A DNA stretch of 64,000 bases from Acinetobacter piscicola (GCF_015218165.1 NZ_CP048659.1:3410001-3474000); one strand, 5' to 3'; numbered from the stretch's first letter, positions 1 to 8,960 are shown. Made by a program: numbers and translations. The notes: generated by a model not told the origin, from the letters alone.

Positions 1-3000
1 GTCGATGCGTGAAATTGCCAACTCTTACTACAAAGCAGATCCTCGCCAAACTTCAAACATTCGTGAACTCATTACTGAAGGTACTGAGCTTCTTGTCCAA
101 GTAGAAAAAGAAGAACGCGGCAACAAAGGTGCAGCACTTTCCACTTATATTTCGCTTGCAGGTCGTTATTTGGTCTTGATGCCAAACAATCCAAAAGGTG
201 GTGGTATCAGTCGTCAAATTTCAGGTTCAGTCCGTGAAGAACTGAAAGAAATGTTGGCTTCATTAAATACCCCACGTGGTATGAGTGTGATTGTTCGTAC
301 CGCAGGCATTGGACGCTCACAAGAAGAACTACAACTCGACTTACAACATTTATTAGACCTTTGGGCACAGATTCAAGGCACTGCGAATTCAGGTCCATCT
401 CCGATGTTAGTACACCAAGAAGCAGGTGTAGTAACACGTGCCATTCGTGACTATCTACGTGATGATGTTGCCGAAATTTTAATTGATTCTGAGCAAGCGT
501 ATAACGAAGCGTATAACTTTGTTAAAGCCGTGATGCCGAACCAACTCGACAAACTCAAAACCTACACCATCAATGAGCCTCTATTTGCCCATTTCGGGAT
601 TGAAAGCCAAATTCAAACAGCCTATGAGCGTGAAGTAAAACTTCCTTCTGGTGGTTCAATTGTCATTGACCAAACTGAAGCGTTGGTTTCGATTGATATT
701 AACTCAGCAAAATCGACACGTGGTCATGACGTAGAGGAAACTGCGTTAAGTACTAACTTAGAAGCGGCTGAAGAAATTTCTCGTCAACTGCGTTTACGTG
801 ATATTGGCGGTCTAGTGGTGATTGATTTTATCGACATGACCAAAGAGCGCAACCAACGTATGGTTGAAGCGAAACTGCGTGAAGCAACACAAAGCGACCG
901 TGCACGTATTCAATTCGGTCAGTTATCACGCTTTGGTTTGATGGAAATGAGCCGTCAACGCTTACGCCCTTCTCTTGAAGAAGCAACAGGTTATGTCTGC
1001 CCTCGCTGTCATGGCACAGGCATGGTACGTGACTTACGTTCACTTTCACTTTCAATCATGCGTAAAGTAGAAGAAATTGCGCTTCGTGAACGTCATGGTG
1101 AAGTTCAAGTTGAAGTTCCTGTTGAAATTGCAGCATTCTTATTGAATGAAAAACGTCATAGCCTTGTCTACTTAGAACAAACTTCAAATGTACGTGTGAC
1201 TGTATTGCCACATCCACATTTAGAAACGCCTCATTACGAAATTTCATATAACCCTGAAGGCTTTGCACCAACCAGTTATGAACGGACTGAAGCAACTCGT
1301 TCAAGCGAAAAAGAGTTAGGTTATGAGTCTTCTGAATGGCATTTAGAAGAAGAACAGCAACAAGCTGCTCAACTCAACCCAGCTGCGCCTGCTCAACAGC
1401 AAAATCAAAAGCAAGGCAACAGCAATAGAAAGCAAAATGCAGCACAAGCGCAACAACAAAAACCACAACAAGTGGTGCAAGCACAAGTTGCACAACCTTC
1501 ATCTAGCCCATGCGCATGGTTAGAAAACTTGTTTGTACAAAAACAAGCAACAACTATTGATCAATCACGTACTGCAAACAATGCAGCAGCTGCGATTGAA
1601 CAAATGATCAATGGTGGTGCAGTCAGTCGTGGTCAGTTTGGCCAAGTGAATACAAACGTTGTCGCTGCGCCAGTACCAACAACAGCACCTCAACGTCCAG
1701 TCGCAGACACCAATGCTTATTTAAGTCACACGCCTGTTCAAAAAAATGAACAACGTGATTACGCTGAAAAAACGCTTGAGAAAGATGAAAAATCTCAACG
1801 TAACAACAAAAAACGTAATAACAATAATAAGCACAAAGAAGCGCGCGAACAGTCACATGAACAAAATCAAGTGATTGAAGAAGTTGTGCAAGCGCCACGT
1901 CATGAACAGCGTGAACCACGTCAAGAGCAACGCCGTCAACAGAAACAACAGCGTCCTCAACACGATCAGCAACAGCAGCATGCAGATGTAAATCATCACG
2001 CTGAACCTGCAGTTCCACGCCGTGATCGTAACAACCATCAACGTCCAAACCGTCCAAATCGCCACCGCGATGCAAGCGTGTTTAATGATGAGCAAAATCC
2101 AACTGCACAAGCACAGGTCACTGCACCTGTTGAAGCAAAAGCAGTAGAGAAAACTGCAAGCATTAAAGTGGACTTGGTTGATGCTCCACGCAATGACACA
2201 TTGACCACTGCACTTGTGGTGAATGTAGATCAATCAAAAAGTGAAATCATCGCTTTAGCACCACAACAAAAAGCTGTGCCAACCTCAAAAGAAGTGACAG
2301 TGCCTGTTGTCGCTAAAACTGAAGTTGAAGCACTGGTGAGCCAAGATATCGCTCAGCCTGTGGCAAAAAAAGTTGAGGTTACATCTGTACCTGAGCAGCA
2401 GCTTGAAGCGCCAAGCCAACCTGTAAAACGTGCAAGCAATGATCCACGCCAACGCCGCCGTCAACAACGTGAAGCAACAAAAGCTACACCTGTTGCAGCA
2501 CCAAGGCTAACACCGTCACAAGTGCCAACTTTAGGTCAATACACCATTGGCAGCTTAATTCGTCATGTATATGGTGAAGACTGTGCGGTATTGATTGAAC
2601 AATTTGGACTGATTCCAACCTTCAATCGTGCACTACAAAAGTTCACAGATGAGTATGCATCTACACTTCAAATTGAAAAATCTGAAGTCGCAGTAGAGAA
2701 AAAAGCAGTCACTCGTGATGTGGAAATTAGCAAGGCTGCACCTGAAGCTGAACCTGCGCCAGTGTTAGACTTAACACCGCCAAAACCTGTTTCAGACAAA
2801 CGTGTTGCTAACGATCCTCGCGAACGTCGCCGTTTAGCAAAGCTTGCTGCTGAACAAGCAAAACAAGCACATGTGGAACAAAAGCATGCGACTGAAACAA
2901 TAACTCCTGTTCAAGCCGTAGCTGCAGCACCTACTGTTGAAGTAGCGATCGTCGAAACAGCAGCAACACAAAATGATGCTGTACACACTGAAAACCCTTC

Positions 3001-3286
3001 TGACACAGCAACTGAAACTACGGTTGAAATAACACCAAAAGTTGAAGTACACGCTGAGCCACAAGCTGTTGAAGCAAAGGTAGAAACAACTGAAAAACCG
3101 CAAAGCAAAGCAAAAGCACAACAAGACTTAGTACTTGATACTGCAACATCTACACCAGTAGAAAAAACCAGTAAAAAAGCTGAGACAAATGCAGATGCTG
3201 ACAAAGCTGATGGTGAAAAACCAGCGCGCCCACGCCGTCCTCGTGGTCGCCCACCAAAAAAAGCGACACCGCCTGCAGCTGACTAA
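1..3286 (+). CDS. rne: Ribonuclease E, 5'-truncated by the window edge
   Basis: This is the endoribonuclease that starts mRNA decay and processes rRNA and tRNA, and it scaffolds the degradosome. The reading frame is already open at base 2; by comparison with the E. coli enzyme roughly 60-70 N-terminal residues lie outside the window. The DNase I-like catalytic part is clear: [12 protein letters not shown] near 692-722 and VVIDFIDM near 817-840 carry the two metal-binding aspartates, and the zinc-link motif CPRCHGTG is at 997-1020. After about 1350 the protein becomes a long low-complexity tail rich in Gln, Ala, Pro and Glu with arginine-rich blocks, typical of the degradosome-scaffold half. 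NDPR-(Q/E)-RRR occurs twice (about 2438 and 2810), flanking a more ordered segment at about 2530-2660. A strong terminator follows. Confidence 0.96.
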   Translation, partial: SMREIANSYYKADPRQTSNIRELITEGTELLVQVEKEERGNKGAALSTYISLAGRYLVLMPNNPKGGGISRQISGSVREELKEMLASLNTPRGMSVIVRTAGIGRSQEELQLDLQHLLDLWAQIQGTANSGPSPMLVHQEAGVVTRAIRDYLRDDVAEILIDSEQAYNEAYNFVKAVMPNQLDKLKTYTINEPLFAHFGIESQIQTAYEREVKLPSGGSIVIDQTEALVSIDINSAKSTRGHDVEETALSTNLEAAEEISRQLRLRDIGGLVVIDFIDMTKERNQRMVEAKLREATQSDRARIQFGQLSRFGLMEMSRQRLRPSLEEATGYVCPRCHGTGMVRDLRSLSLSIMRKVEEIALRERHGEVQVEVPVEIAAFLLNEKRHSLVYLEQTSNVRVTVLPHPHLETPHYEISYNPEGFAPTSYERTEATRSSEKELGYESSEWHLEEEQQQAAQLNPAAPAQQQNQKQGNSNRKQNAAQAQQQKPQQVVQAQVAQPSSSPCAWLENLFVQKQATTIDQSRTANNAAAAIEQMINGGAVSRGQFGQVNTNVVAAPVPTTAPQRPVADTNAYLSHTPVQKNEQRDYAEKTLEKDEKSQRNNKKRNNNNKHKEAREQSHEQNQVIEEVVQAPRHEQREPRQEQRRQQKQQRPQHDQQQQHADVNHHAEPAVPRRDRNNHQRPNRPNRHRDASVFNDEQNPTAQAQVTAPVEAKAVEKTASIKVDLVDAPRNDTLTTALVVNVDQSKSEIIALAPQQKAVPTSKEVTVPVVAKTEVEALVSQDIAQPVAKKVEVTSVPEQQLEAPSQPVKRASNDPRQRRRQQREATKATPVAAPRLTPSQVPTLGQYTIGSLIRHVYGEDCAVLIEQFGLIPTFNRALQKFTDEYASTLQIEKSEVAVEKKAVTRDVEISKAAPEAEPAPVLDLTPPKPVSDKRVANDPRERRRLAKLAAEQAKQAHVEQKHATETITPVQAVAAAPTVEVAIVETAATQNDAVHTENPSDTATETTVEITPKVEVHAEPQAVEAKVETTEKPQSKAKAQQDLVLDTATSTPVEKTSKKAETNADADKADGEKPARPRRPRGRPPKKATPPAAD

Positions 3287-3308
3287 TTTGCTGAATTGCG
3301 GGTAATTT

Positions 3309-3346
3309 AAAAAAACCTAGTCATTTCGATGGCTAGGTTTTTTTGC
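3309..3346 (+). terminator. Rho-independent terminator after rne
   Basis: An A-rich run, then AAACCTAG (3313-3320) pairing with CTAGGTTT (3333-3340), followed by a run of T. It lies just after the rne stop codon. Confidence 0.85.
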
Positions 3347-3493
3347 TATTTTTAATACTATTTTGATGAGTTTTGTCAAATTAGGTTGATTGCTCTAGCA
3401 CTATACCCTAAAAAGGACAACTGTAAAATTTACGTAAAGTTACTCGCAAACAAAATAGACTTTATTGGATTACGAAAAATAAATAGGATGCTT

Positions 3494-5335
3494 ATGAGCG
3501 CAAATATACAAAATGATCTTATTGGGATTACTGATGTCGCAGCACGATTACCTCAGTTTCTCAGTAAAGTACCCAATTTACTCACAGGACTAAAACAAGC
3601 CTATTTACGTACACCCAATACGCCTTCGGGTTTAGGTCTAGCATTTGAACGTGCAGTGAAACGTAACCCTTATGGCGATGCTTTGATTTTTGAAGAGCAA
3701 CGTTTTAGCTATAAAGAACTTAACAATTGGGCAAACCAAATTGCACACTACTATTTGTCGATTGGTGCAAGCAAAGGTGATGTCATCACGGTGATGATTG
3801 AAAACCGCCCTGAATTAATTGCAACAGTTATTGCTTTAGCAAAAATTGGGGTAACCTCTGCACTGGTCAATACCTCTCAAGTCGGCAAAGTACTTGCCCA
3901 TAGCATTAACCTCGTAAATCCTATCGCAATTATTGTTGGTGAAGAATGTCGTGCAGCAGTGGATGACATCCGCCAAGATCTTAATATTGCACAAGATCGC
4001 TTCCACTGGTTTGCTGACCAAGAAACACAAAAAGATGTAGGTCAAGCACCTAAAAACTATGTCAACATTGCAGAAGTCATTGATCGTTTCCCTAAATTCA
4101 ATGTCCCAACGACCCATAAAGTCACAGGCAAAGATGGCTTATTTTACATCTATACCTCAGGGACGACAGGTTTACCCAAAGCAGTTATCTTTACCAATAG
4201 CCGTTGGATGCTCGCTTTTGGAACCTATGGGCATGTACTCAATTTAAATGAAGATGATGTCTTGTACTGCACCCTACCCCTCTATCATGCAACAGGTATG
4301 GTGGTGTGTTGGTGTGGAGTAATCGCAGGCGCAGCTACACTTGCAATTCGCCGAAAATATTCAACTTCTAGTTTCTGGACTGATGTACAGAAATTTAATG
4401 CATCTGCCATTGGTTATGTCGGTGAACTCTGCCGCTATTTAATGGATGCACCACCATCAGACAATGATCGCAAACATCGTGTCACCAAAATGATCGGCAA
4501 TGGGATGCGCCCGAATATTTGGAGCAAATTCAAACAACGCTTTGGTATTAAAGAAATTTTAGAATTGTATGCATCAAGCGAAGGTAATGTCGGTTTTAGC
4601 AACATCTTCAACTTTGATAATACAGTCGGTTTTTCACCAGTCCCTTATGCAATCATCCAGTTTGACAAAGAAAAGAACGAAGCTGTACGTGATAAAAAAG
4701 GTTATTGCATTAAAGTTAAAAAAGGTGAAGTTGGCTTACTGCTGGGTAAAATCACGAAACGCTCACCTTTTGATGGCTATACTGACCCTGAAAAAAATAA
4801 ATCTGTGATCATGCATGATGTTTTTACTCAAGGTGACTCTTACTTTATTACCGGTGACTTAGTCCGTGATATTGGCTTCCGTCATGCACAATTCGTTGAC
4901 CGTCTAGGCGATACATTCCGTTGGAAAGGTGAAAACGTATCGACCACTGAAGTTGAAAATATTGTCAGTGAATACCAAAAAATCACTGAAGCGGTGGTTT
5001 ATGGAGTCGAAATTCCAAACACCAATGGACGTGCAGGTATGGCAGCCATCACGTTAAATGATGGTGCTGAACTTAGCGAACAAGACTTAACCAATATGGT
5101 CACTGAGTTCAAAAAAGGTTTACCTTCTTATGCAGTACCTGTATTTTTACGTATTCAAGAAGCCGTAGAAACCACGGGTACTTTTAAATACCAAAAAAAT
5201 AAACTCAAAGAACAAGGCTACGATCCGAAAAAAACCACAGATCGTTTATATGTTCTTTTACCAGGTGCAAATCATTATTGTGAAATTAACGATGAAATTT
5301 GCCAAAATATAGAAGCATATAAGTATCGTTTCTAA
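3494..5335 (+). CDS. Long/very-long-chain fatty acyl-CoA synthetase (FATP/VLACS type)
   Basis: Adenylate-forming enzyme that activates a fatty acid to acyl-AMP and then acyl-CoA. The ATP-binding motif YIYTSGTTGLPK lies near residues 218-229, and the C-terminal DRLGDTFRWKGENVSTTEVE block is the signature of the fatty-acid-transport-protein branch. The frame is open from a TTG at 3386, but I choose ATG 3494 because AGGA lies 5 nt upstream and the preceding 36 residues look like untranslated sequence; an ATG at 3488 is the alternative. About 613 residues is normal for the family. The gene stands alone, with a perfect 13-bp inverted repeat just downstream. The family assignment is firm; the preferred chain length cannot be read from the sequence. 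Confidence 0.9.
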   Translation: MSANIQNDLIGITDVAARLPQFLSKVPNLLTGLKQAYLRTPNTPSGLGLAFERAVKRNPYGDALIFEEQRFSYKELNNWANQIAHYYLSIGASKGDVITVMIENRPELIATVIALAKIGVTSALVNTSQVGKVLAHSINLVNPIAIIVGEECRAAVDDIRQDLNIAQDRFHWFADQETQKDVGQAPKNYVNIAEVIDRFPKFNVPTTHKVTGKDGLFYIYTSGTTGLPKAVIFTNSRWMLAFGTYGHVLNLNEDDVLYCTLPLYHATGMVVCWCGVIAGAATLAIRRKYSTSSFWTDVQKFNASAIGYVGELCRYLMDAPPSDNDRKHRVTKMIGNGMRPNIWSKFKQRFGIKEILELYASSEGNVGFSNIFNFDNTVGFSPVPYAIIQFDKEKNEAVRDKKGYCIKVKKGEVGLLLGKITKRSPFDGYTDPEKNKSVIMHDVFTQGDSYFITGDLVRDIGFRHAQFVDRLGDTFRWKGENVSTTEVENIVSEYQKITEAVVYGVEIPNTNGRAGMAAITLNDGAELSEQDLTNMVTEFKKGLPSYAVPVFLRIQEAVETTGTFKYQKNKLKEQGYDPKKTTDRLYVLLPGANHYCEINDEICQNIEAYKYRF

Positions 5336-5342
5336 TGCCAGC

Positions 5343-5402
5343 TTCGGTTATAAATGGAATTTTTAGAAAATAACCCCTAAAATTGTGTTATTTATAACCG
5401 AA
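5343..5402. repeat. Perfect 13-bp inverted repeat, 34-nt loop
   Basis: TTCGGTTATAAAT (5343-5355) is the exact reverse complement of 5390-5402. It sits between the acyl-CoA synthetase and the tRNA cluster. There is no clear T-run after it, so it is not a classical terminator, although it may still protect or end the upstream transcript. Confidence 0.7.
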
Positions 5403-5427
5403 CGCTGCAAACTTTATTAATTTTTAC

Positions 5428-5455
5428 TTGCGCTCTATCAATAAATTGCTAAAAT
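5428..5455 (+). promoter_or_regulatory. Putative sigma70 promoter of the tRNA-Lys cluster
   Basis: TTGCGC (5428-5433) and TAAAAT (5450-5455) are spaced 16 nt apart, about 70 nt upstream of the first tRNA-Lys gene. Predicted from consensus only. Confidence 0.5.
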
Positions 5456-5527
5456 ACGCTCCATCAAAACAAAGTAGTGTTTAAATTTATTTTACACTAC
5501 GTATTTAAGTGAAAACTTAGATATAGT

Positions 5528-5603
5528 GGGTCGTTAGCTCAGCTGGTAGAGCAGCGGACTTTTAATCCGTTGGTCCCGCGTTCGAATCGCGGACGACCCA
5601 CCA
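5528..5603 (+). tRNA. tRNA-Lys (anticodon TTT), copy 1
   Basis: A 76-nt cloverleaf: the acceptor stem GGGTCGT pairs with ACGACCC, the D-arm is TTAGCTCAGCTGGTAGAG, the anticodon loop is CTTTTAA (anticodon TTT), the T-loop is TTCGAAT, and CCA is encoded at 5601-5603. It is identical to the next two copies, which suggests a single transcript and recent homogenisation. Confidence 0.97.
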
Positions 5604-5625
5604 CTTATTTTGATCATCTTTAGAT

Positions 5626-5701
5626 GGGTCGTTAGCTCAGCTGGTAGAGCAGCGGACTTTTAATCCGTTGGTCCCGCGTTCGAATCGCGGACGACCCACC
5701 A
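5626..5701 (+). tRNA. tRNA-Lys (anticodon TTT), copy 2
   Basis: Identical 76-nt tRNA to the copy 22 nt upstream, with encoded CCA (5699-5701). The short spacer points to cotranscription. Confidence 0.97.
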
Positions 5702-5757
5702 TCTTATTGTAAAAGCTAATTTTACAATACCTGCTCAGGATCGCTTATCCTTGCTCA

Positions 5758-5833
5758 GGGTCGTTAGCTCAGCTGGTAGAGCAGCGGACTTTTAATCCGT
5801 TGGTCCCGCGTTCGAATCGCGGACGACCCACCA
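5758..5833 (+). tRNA. tRNA-Lys (anticodon TTT), copy 3
   Basis: Third identical copy, with encoded CCA (5831-5833), 56 nt after copy 2. The 260 bp between it and the next tRNA hold AT-rich sequence in which I see no gene. Confidence 0.97.
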
Positions 5834-6093
5834 TTCTTTCTTAGGGCTTCTTTCTATACCAGATTGGTATATAATGAATAGAAACCTACAAGTTCCGACC
5901 AAGACTAAACATCTTCTTCAGATGCTTCGCCATTCTCGAAATTTTGTTAATTTTATCTGTTAAAGCTATAAATTTGATATTATATATCAATTATTTAACT
6001 TAAAAACAGTTAGATGGTATTGTGGTCTAGTATTAAAAATCAGACACGGCGTTTTCTTGTAAAATTTTAAAATGATATTTTAAAGTTTTTTCA

Positions 6094-6169
6094 GGGTTGT
6101 TAGCTCAGTTGGTAGAGCAGTAGACTCTTAATCTATTGGTCGTGGGTTCGAACCCCACACAACCCACCA
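6094..6169 (+). tRNA. tRNA-Lys (anticodon CTT)
   Basis: A 76-nt cloverleaf with acceptor GGGTTGT/ACAACCC, anticodon stem GTAGA/TCTAT, loop CTCTTAA (anticodon CTT, reading AAG), T-arm GTGGG-TTCGAAC-CCCAC and encoded CCA (6167-6169). It differs clearly from the three TTT copies upstream. A degenerate copy of its last 26 nt occurs at 8961-8984, so it may have served as an integration site. Confidence 0.93.
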
Positions 6170-6248
6170 TATATTTCAACAACTTATAGAAAATAAAATA
6201 AAAACAAAATTAGCTATTTATGAATAGGTAGCAAATAGGCAGCGAAAA

Positions 6249-6866
6249 ATGAATAATTTGATTGATGGATTAAGAAATCTAGAATATGAAAACAAGAGAC
6301 AAGCTGAAAGACTTAATTCTGAAATTCAAAAAATCTTAGAAGCTGAAGACAATCGTATTACTAGAAATCTCGATACAAAAATCAATCTTCAAATTTGTAT
6401 TAATCTTATAGTATGCAAATTACATACAAATAAGCAAATACTTAAATTCGGAGAATAGACTATTGTCAAAAAATTCATTAATAGTCTCGATGTCATTCTA
6501 AGTAAAGTGCTTCACCCACCTAGACCATTTTCCATAGAAAATGAAACATACCTTACAAATATCTCTCCAATTTTCATTAAAGAAATACAGCCCCACGAGT
6601 ATAGAAATTTCCGTACTTTTAATGACTGGTATACATTACATTCAATACTAAATTATTTTTTTATAGATTCCGCTAAATTTAAACAATTTATCTATCATCT
6701 TGAAACAAGATCAGCTCCTACAAAATCTATGACTGAGCAAGCTTGCGATTATCTAATAAAAATTTTTGAATCATTAAGCGAAGAAGACAAAAATAAACTG
6801 CATGAAAAGAACAGTGGTAAAAGTGGCATTAAATCGCTCATAAAAAGCCAAATTAACAAGGAAATA
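6249..6866 (+). pseudogene. Hypothetical gene with in-frame amber stop, 3' end cut by IS5-family element
   Basis: I do not recognise this protein. Two open stretches, 6249-6458 (69 aa, starting MNNLIDGLRNLEYENK) and 6459-6866, lie in exactly the same frame and are separated only by TAG at 6456-6458; the sequence between is also open. The first part is charged and likely coiled-coil. The second is a lysine-rich, mostly helical domain. The last ten codons of the open frame (to 6896) are not gene sequence, because they read into the terminal inverted repeat of the insertion sequence starting at 6867. So this is either one gene with a nonsense mutation and a truncation, or two genes of which the second (GTG 6507) is truncated. 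It is AT-rich and unlike its neighbours, consistent with acquired DNA beside the tRNA. Confidence 0.65.
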
Positions 6867-7071
6867 GGCTTTGTCGCACAAACATTCAAAAGCTAAACTT
6901 TCCCCAAGTTATCCAAATTTAGGTGATAACTCGGGTGTGAGGTCAACCCAACGCCGTAAATGTATTTAATACTGCCACACGTGCATGCATCTCGTTGACT
7001 TGGCTTTGGAAGTTTGTCGAACTGAGTTTATCACCTGAGATACCGTCTTGGTAGTCAATCAGGTTTTGAGA

Positions 7072-8058
7072 TTATTCGACCAATAAATAATCTCTTTGAT
7101 AGGCAGTCTGATGTTTTAAAACGCCATAACACAGATGTATAAGCTTGCGCATTGCAGCACCTAAAGCACACATTTTATTTTTACCCTGGCTTAATAATCG
7201 TTGATATAAAGCTTCAATGTGTGGATTATATTTAATCGCTGTTAATGCTGACATATACAATACTGAGCGTATTTTACTGTCACCTGCTTTTGATAAGTGA
7301 CTTTGCTTGTTGACTGAACTGCCAGACAACTGATGTACTGGAACCAAACCTACATATGCAGCAGCTTGACTTGCTTTTTCAAACTTGTGCGAATGAAATA
7401 ACCCCAACAGTAATAAGCCTGATCGTTCACCGATTGAAGGAATAGTTTGCAGTAATTTCAAATCCTGTTTCAATGTTGGATCTTGATCTATGTGATCATT
7501 TATTAACTTATCAATATGTTCAAGTTGCTGATTTAAATACTCAATATTTTTTTCAAGTAATTTAATCACAACAACAGAGGTATGAGTGGACTGTGCCTTT
7601 TCAAGTCGATTCTTTTCCTGCAATAGACTACCTAGATAGACATCTCGTCTGCCTAGTAAAGCTTTTAATAATCTGACATTTTCAGGTTCAGGCTGCCATA
7701 TGATTAACTTTGCGGTGTAACCATAACGTGAAAGAGCTTCACTATCAGCTTTATCCGTTTTATTTAGCATGGACATGCCTTTGGCAAAGGCTCTTACTCG
7801 TGAAGGATTAGCCACACAAACCTTTACACCTGCATCATATAGATAATATCCCAAATTCTCATGATAAACCGAAGTCGCTTCCATGATTGCTGTCACTTGA
7901 TCAGGTTCAATTTTAAGAGTGATGAGCCATTTGAGCAGACTGCCAAAGCCACTTTCTGTATTAGTAAATATTTTATTTTTTCTTTTTCCAGTCAAACCTT
8001 GAGGGAAAATGCAACAATCTATTTTGGTTTTACTGACATCAATACCTAGCATAATCAT
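7072..8058 (-). CDS. IS110-family transposase (DEDD RuvC-like + Transposase_20)
   Basis: A 328-aa recombinase of the IS110 family. The N-terminal RuvC-like DEDD domain begins MIMLGIDVSKTKIDCCIF, with the first Asp of the tetrad at residue 6, and NKTDKADSEAL carries the later acidic residues. A coiled linker follows. The C-terminal Transposase_20 domain has the LLQTIPSIGERSGLLLLG and AAAYVGLVP blocks and the serine-containing HQLSGSSVNKQSHLSKAGDS segment expected to hold the catalytic serine. Length and domain order are normal and the frame is uninterrupted. Known IS110 enzymes work as RNA-guided recombinases without leaving long target duplications. The start at ATG 8058 leaves 234 nt of non-coding element upstream. 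Confidence 0.93.
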   Translation of the reverse strand: MIMLGIDVSKTKIDCCIFPQGLTGKRKNKIFTNTESGFGSLLKWLITLKIEPDQVTAIMEATSVYHENLGYYLYDAGVKVCVANPSRVRAFAKGMSMLNKTDKADSEALSRYGYTAKLIIWQPEPENVRLLKALLGRRDVYLGSLLQEKNRLEKAQSTHTSVVVIKLLEKNIEYLNQQLEHIDKLINDHIDQDPTLKQDLKLLQTIPSIGERSGLLLLGLFHSHKFEKASQAAAYVGLVPVHQLSGSSVNKQSHLSKAGDSKIRSVLYMSALTAIKYNPHIEALYQRLLSQGKNKMCALGAAMRKLIHLCYGVLKHQTAYQRDYLLVE

Positions 8059-8292
8059 GGTGATATTCCTTGAGTTTAAGCTATGATTTTTATCCCATTA
8101 ACCATCATCTTACCTTGTGAATACAGCATCAAAGTGCTTAGTTACCGTTCAGAGTTGTATGAGGGATAAGGGCAAATTGTAGGTTTTATCTCAGGTTCAA
8201 ATTTAAGATTTTAGCAGCACTCCAAACTCTACAATTTGCGTATAGTGGTAGCTAATCACTATATCAATCAAGATACAAGAAGCACTGCTTCG
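8059..8292 (-). ncRNA. Candidate bridge RNA of the IS110-family element
   Basis: Reading the minus strand toward the transposase, three helices follow one another. The 5' hairpin pairs 8263-8257 with 8247-8241 (7 bp). An 11-bp perfect stem pairs 8239-8229 with 8182-8172 and extends 4 bp past a bulge. A 7-bp stem pairs 8169-8163 with 8096-8090. The loop of the 11-bp stem contains AAATCTTA (complement of 8204-8211), equal to the left junction of the element, and ACCTGAGATA (complement of 8187-8196), complementary to the right junction. The second loop contains ACGGTA (8148-8143), equal to the element's own right end. This matches the target-binding and donor-binding loops known from IS110 bridge RNAs. 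Transcription is not shown. Confidence 0.65.
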
Positions 8293-8960
8293 TAAGATTT
8301 GATGCAATGCATCTTGGTTTCGACCAAACTTCGGCGATGATAGCCTGACCATTTTTTCCATAATGTCCTGCCTAAACGTTTAACTCTTCAAAGTCATTCA
8401 TTTCGCTCTAACGAGCTGGTCTTTGTATCTTTCCAAGGTTTCGCATTTTTCTTGGTGGAACCACCGCATGCGCTTGTCGCTCTGCGATGACCTGACGGCA
8501 TTGCTTGGTATCATAAGCCCCATCAGTATAGACCGAGTCTATCTGTTCTTCTTGTGGAATCTGATCCAGTAAATCACCAAGCACCTGTGAATCACTCATA
8601 TTGTTGGTTGTGAGCTGAATAGCGCGTATTTGAAGGGTTTCAGCATCGATACCAATATGTAATTTACGCCATTGGCGACGATATTCAGGCTGATGTTTTT
8701 TAGGTTTCCATTCGCCTTTACCTAAAAACTTTAAGCCAATAGAATCAACGAATAGAAATATTTCCTCGATTTATTAATGCTCTGTTATAAGAAGACCAAT
8801 GGGTTGTACGATAGATTTTAGGTGTGGGCTTATTCATTTGAGAATTATAATACCGAATAAGCCTTTAACGGTAGTTTTGTGCAACAAAGCCCTTTAAATC
8901 CAATAATTACCCCCATTTATAAATACACGTACGTCCTAAGCGATTCAGCAAGTGGATTAG

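Larger units (their letters stand above)
7043..8294 (-). mobile_element. IS110-family insertion sequence, about 1,252 bp, inserted in the IS5-family element
   Basis: The limits are inferred from where the IS5 transposase coding sequence is interrupted and resumes: TA at 7041-7042 and at 8293-8294 would be the shared 2-bp core. The element contains one intact transposase gene, a 14-nt-scale short end on one side (about 29 nt beyond the stop codon) and a long non-coding end of 234 nt upstream of the transposase. There are no terminal inverted repeats, as is usual for IS110. The long end can form the structure of a bridge RNA (see that feature). The element looks intact and could be mobile. Confidence 0.8.
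6943..8837 (-). pseudogene. IS5-family transposase, internally deleted, frameshifted and split by an IS110 insertion
   Basis: Three blocks of a DDE transposase can be read on the minus strand. The N-terminus starts at ATG 8837 (MNKPTPKIYRTTHWSSYNRA...). At about 8755 it is joined out of frame to the catalytic region (VDSIGLKFLGKGEW, then SVYTDGAYDTKQCRQ), so roughly 290 bp are missing. A frameshift near 8440 and stop codons near 8397 follow, with the region still readable as KRLGRTLWKKWSGYHRRS and VETKMHCIK up to 8294. The C-terminus (GDKLSSTNFQSQVNEMHARV) resumes at 7034 and stops at 6943. The sequence between 7043 and 8294 is the inserted IS110-family element. The gene cannot make an active transposase. 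Confidence 0.85.
6867..8891 (-). mobile_element. Degenerate IS5-family element (16-bp terminal inverted repeats) carrying a nested IS110-family element
   Basis: The terminal repeats are GGCTTTGTCGCACAAA at 6867-6882 and its inverse TTTGTGCAACAAAGCC at 8876-8891, matching at 15 of 16 positions. Without the nested element the IS5 part is only about 0.77 kb, shorter than a complete element of this type, in agreement with an internal deletion seen in its transposase gene. No target duplication is visible (left flank GAAATA, right flank CTTTAA). The left end lies inside the hypothetical gene at 6249-6866. Confidence 0.8.

Noticed and set aside
1623..2233. Minus-strand frames of 126-150 codons inside rne
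   Set aside because: They are shadows of the low-complexity RNase E tail; composition is His/Val/Cys-biased and no start signal is present.
8892..8960. Open frame after the IS5 right end as continuation of the interrupted hypothetical gene
   Set aside because: About 28 codons remain open in one frame, but without a target duplication the frame cannot be joined reliably and there is no homology to support it.
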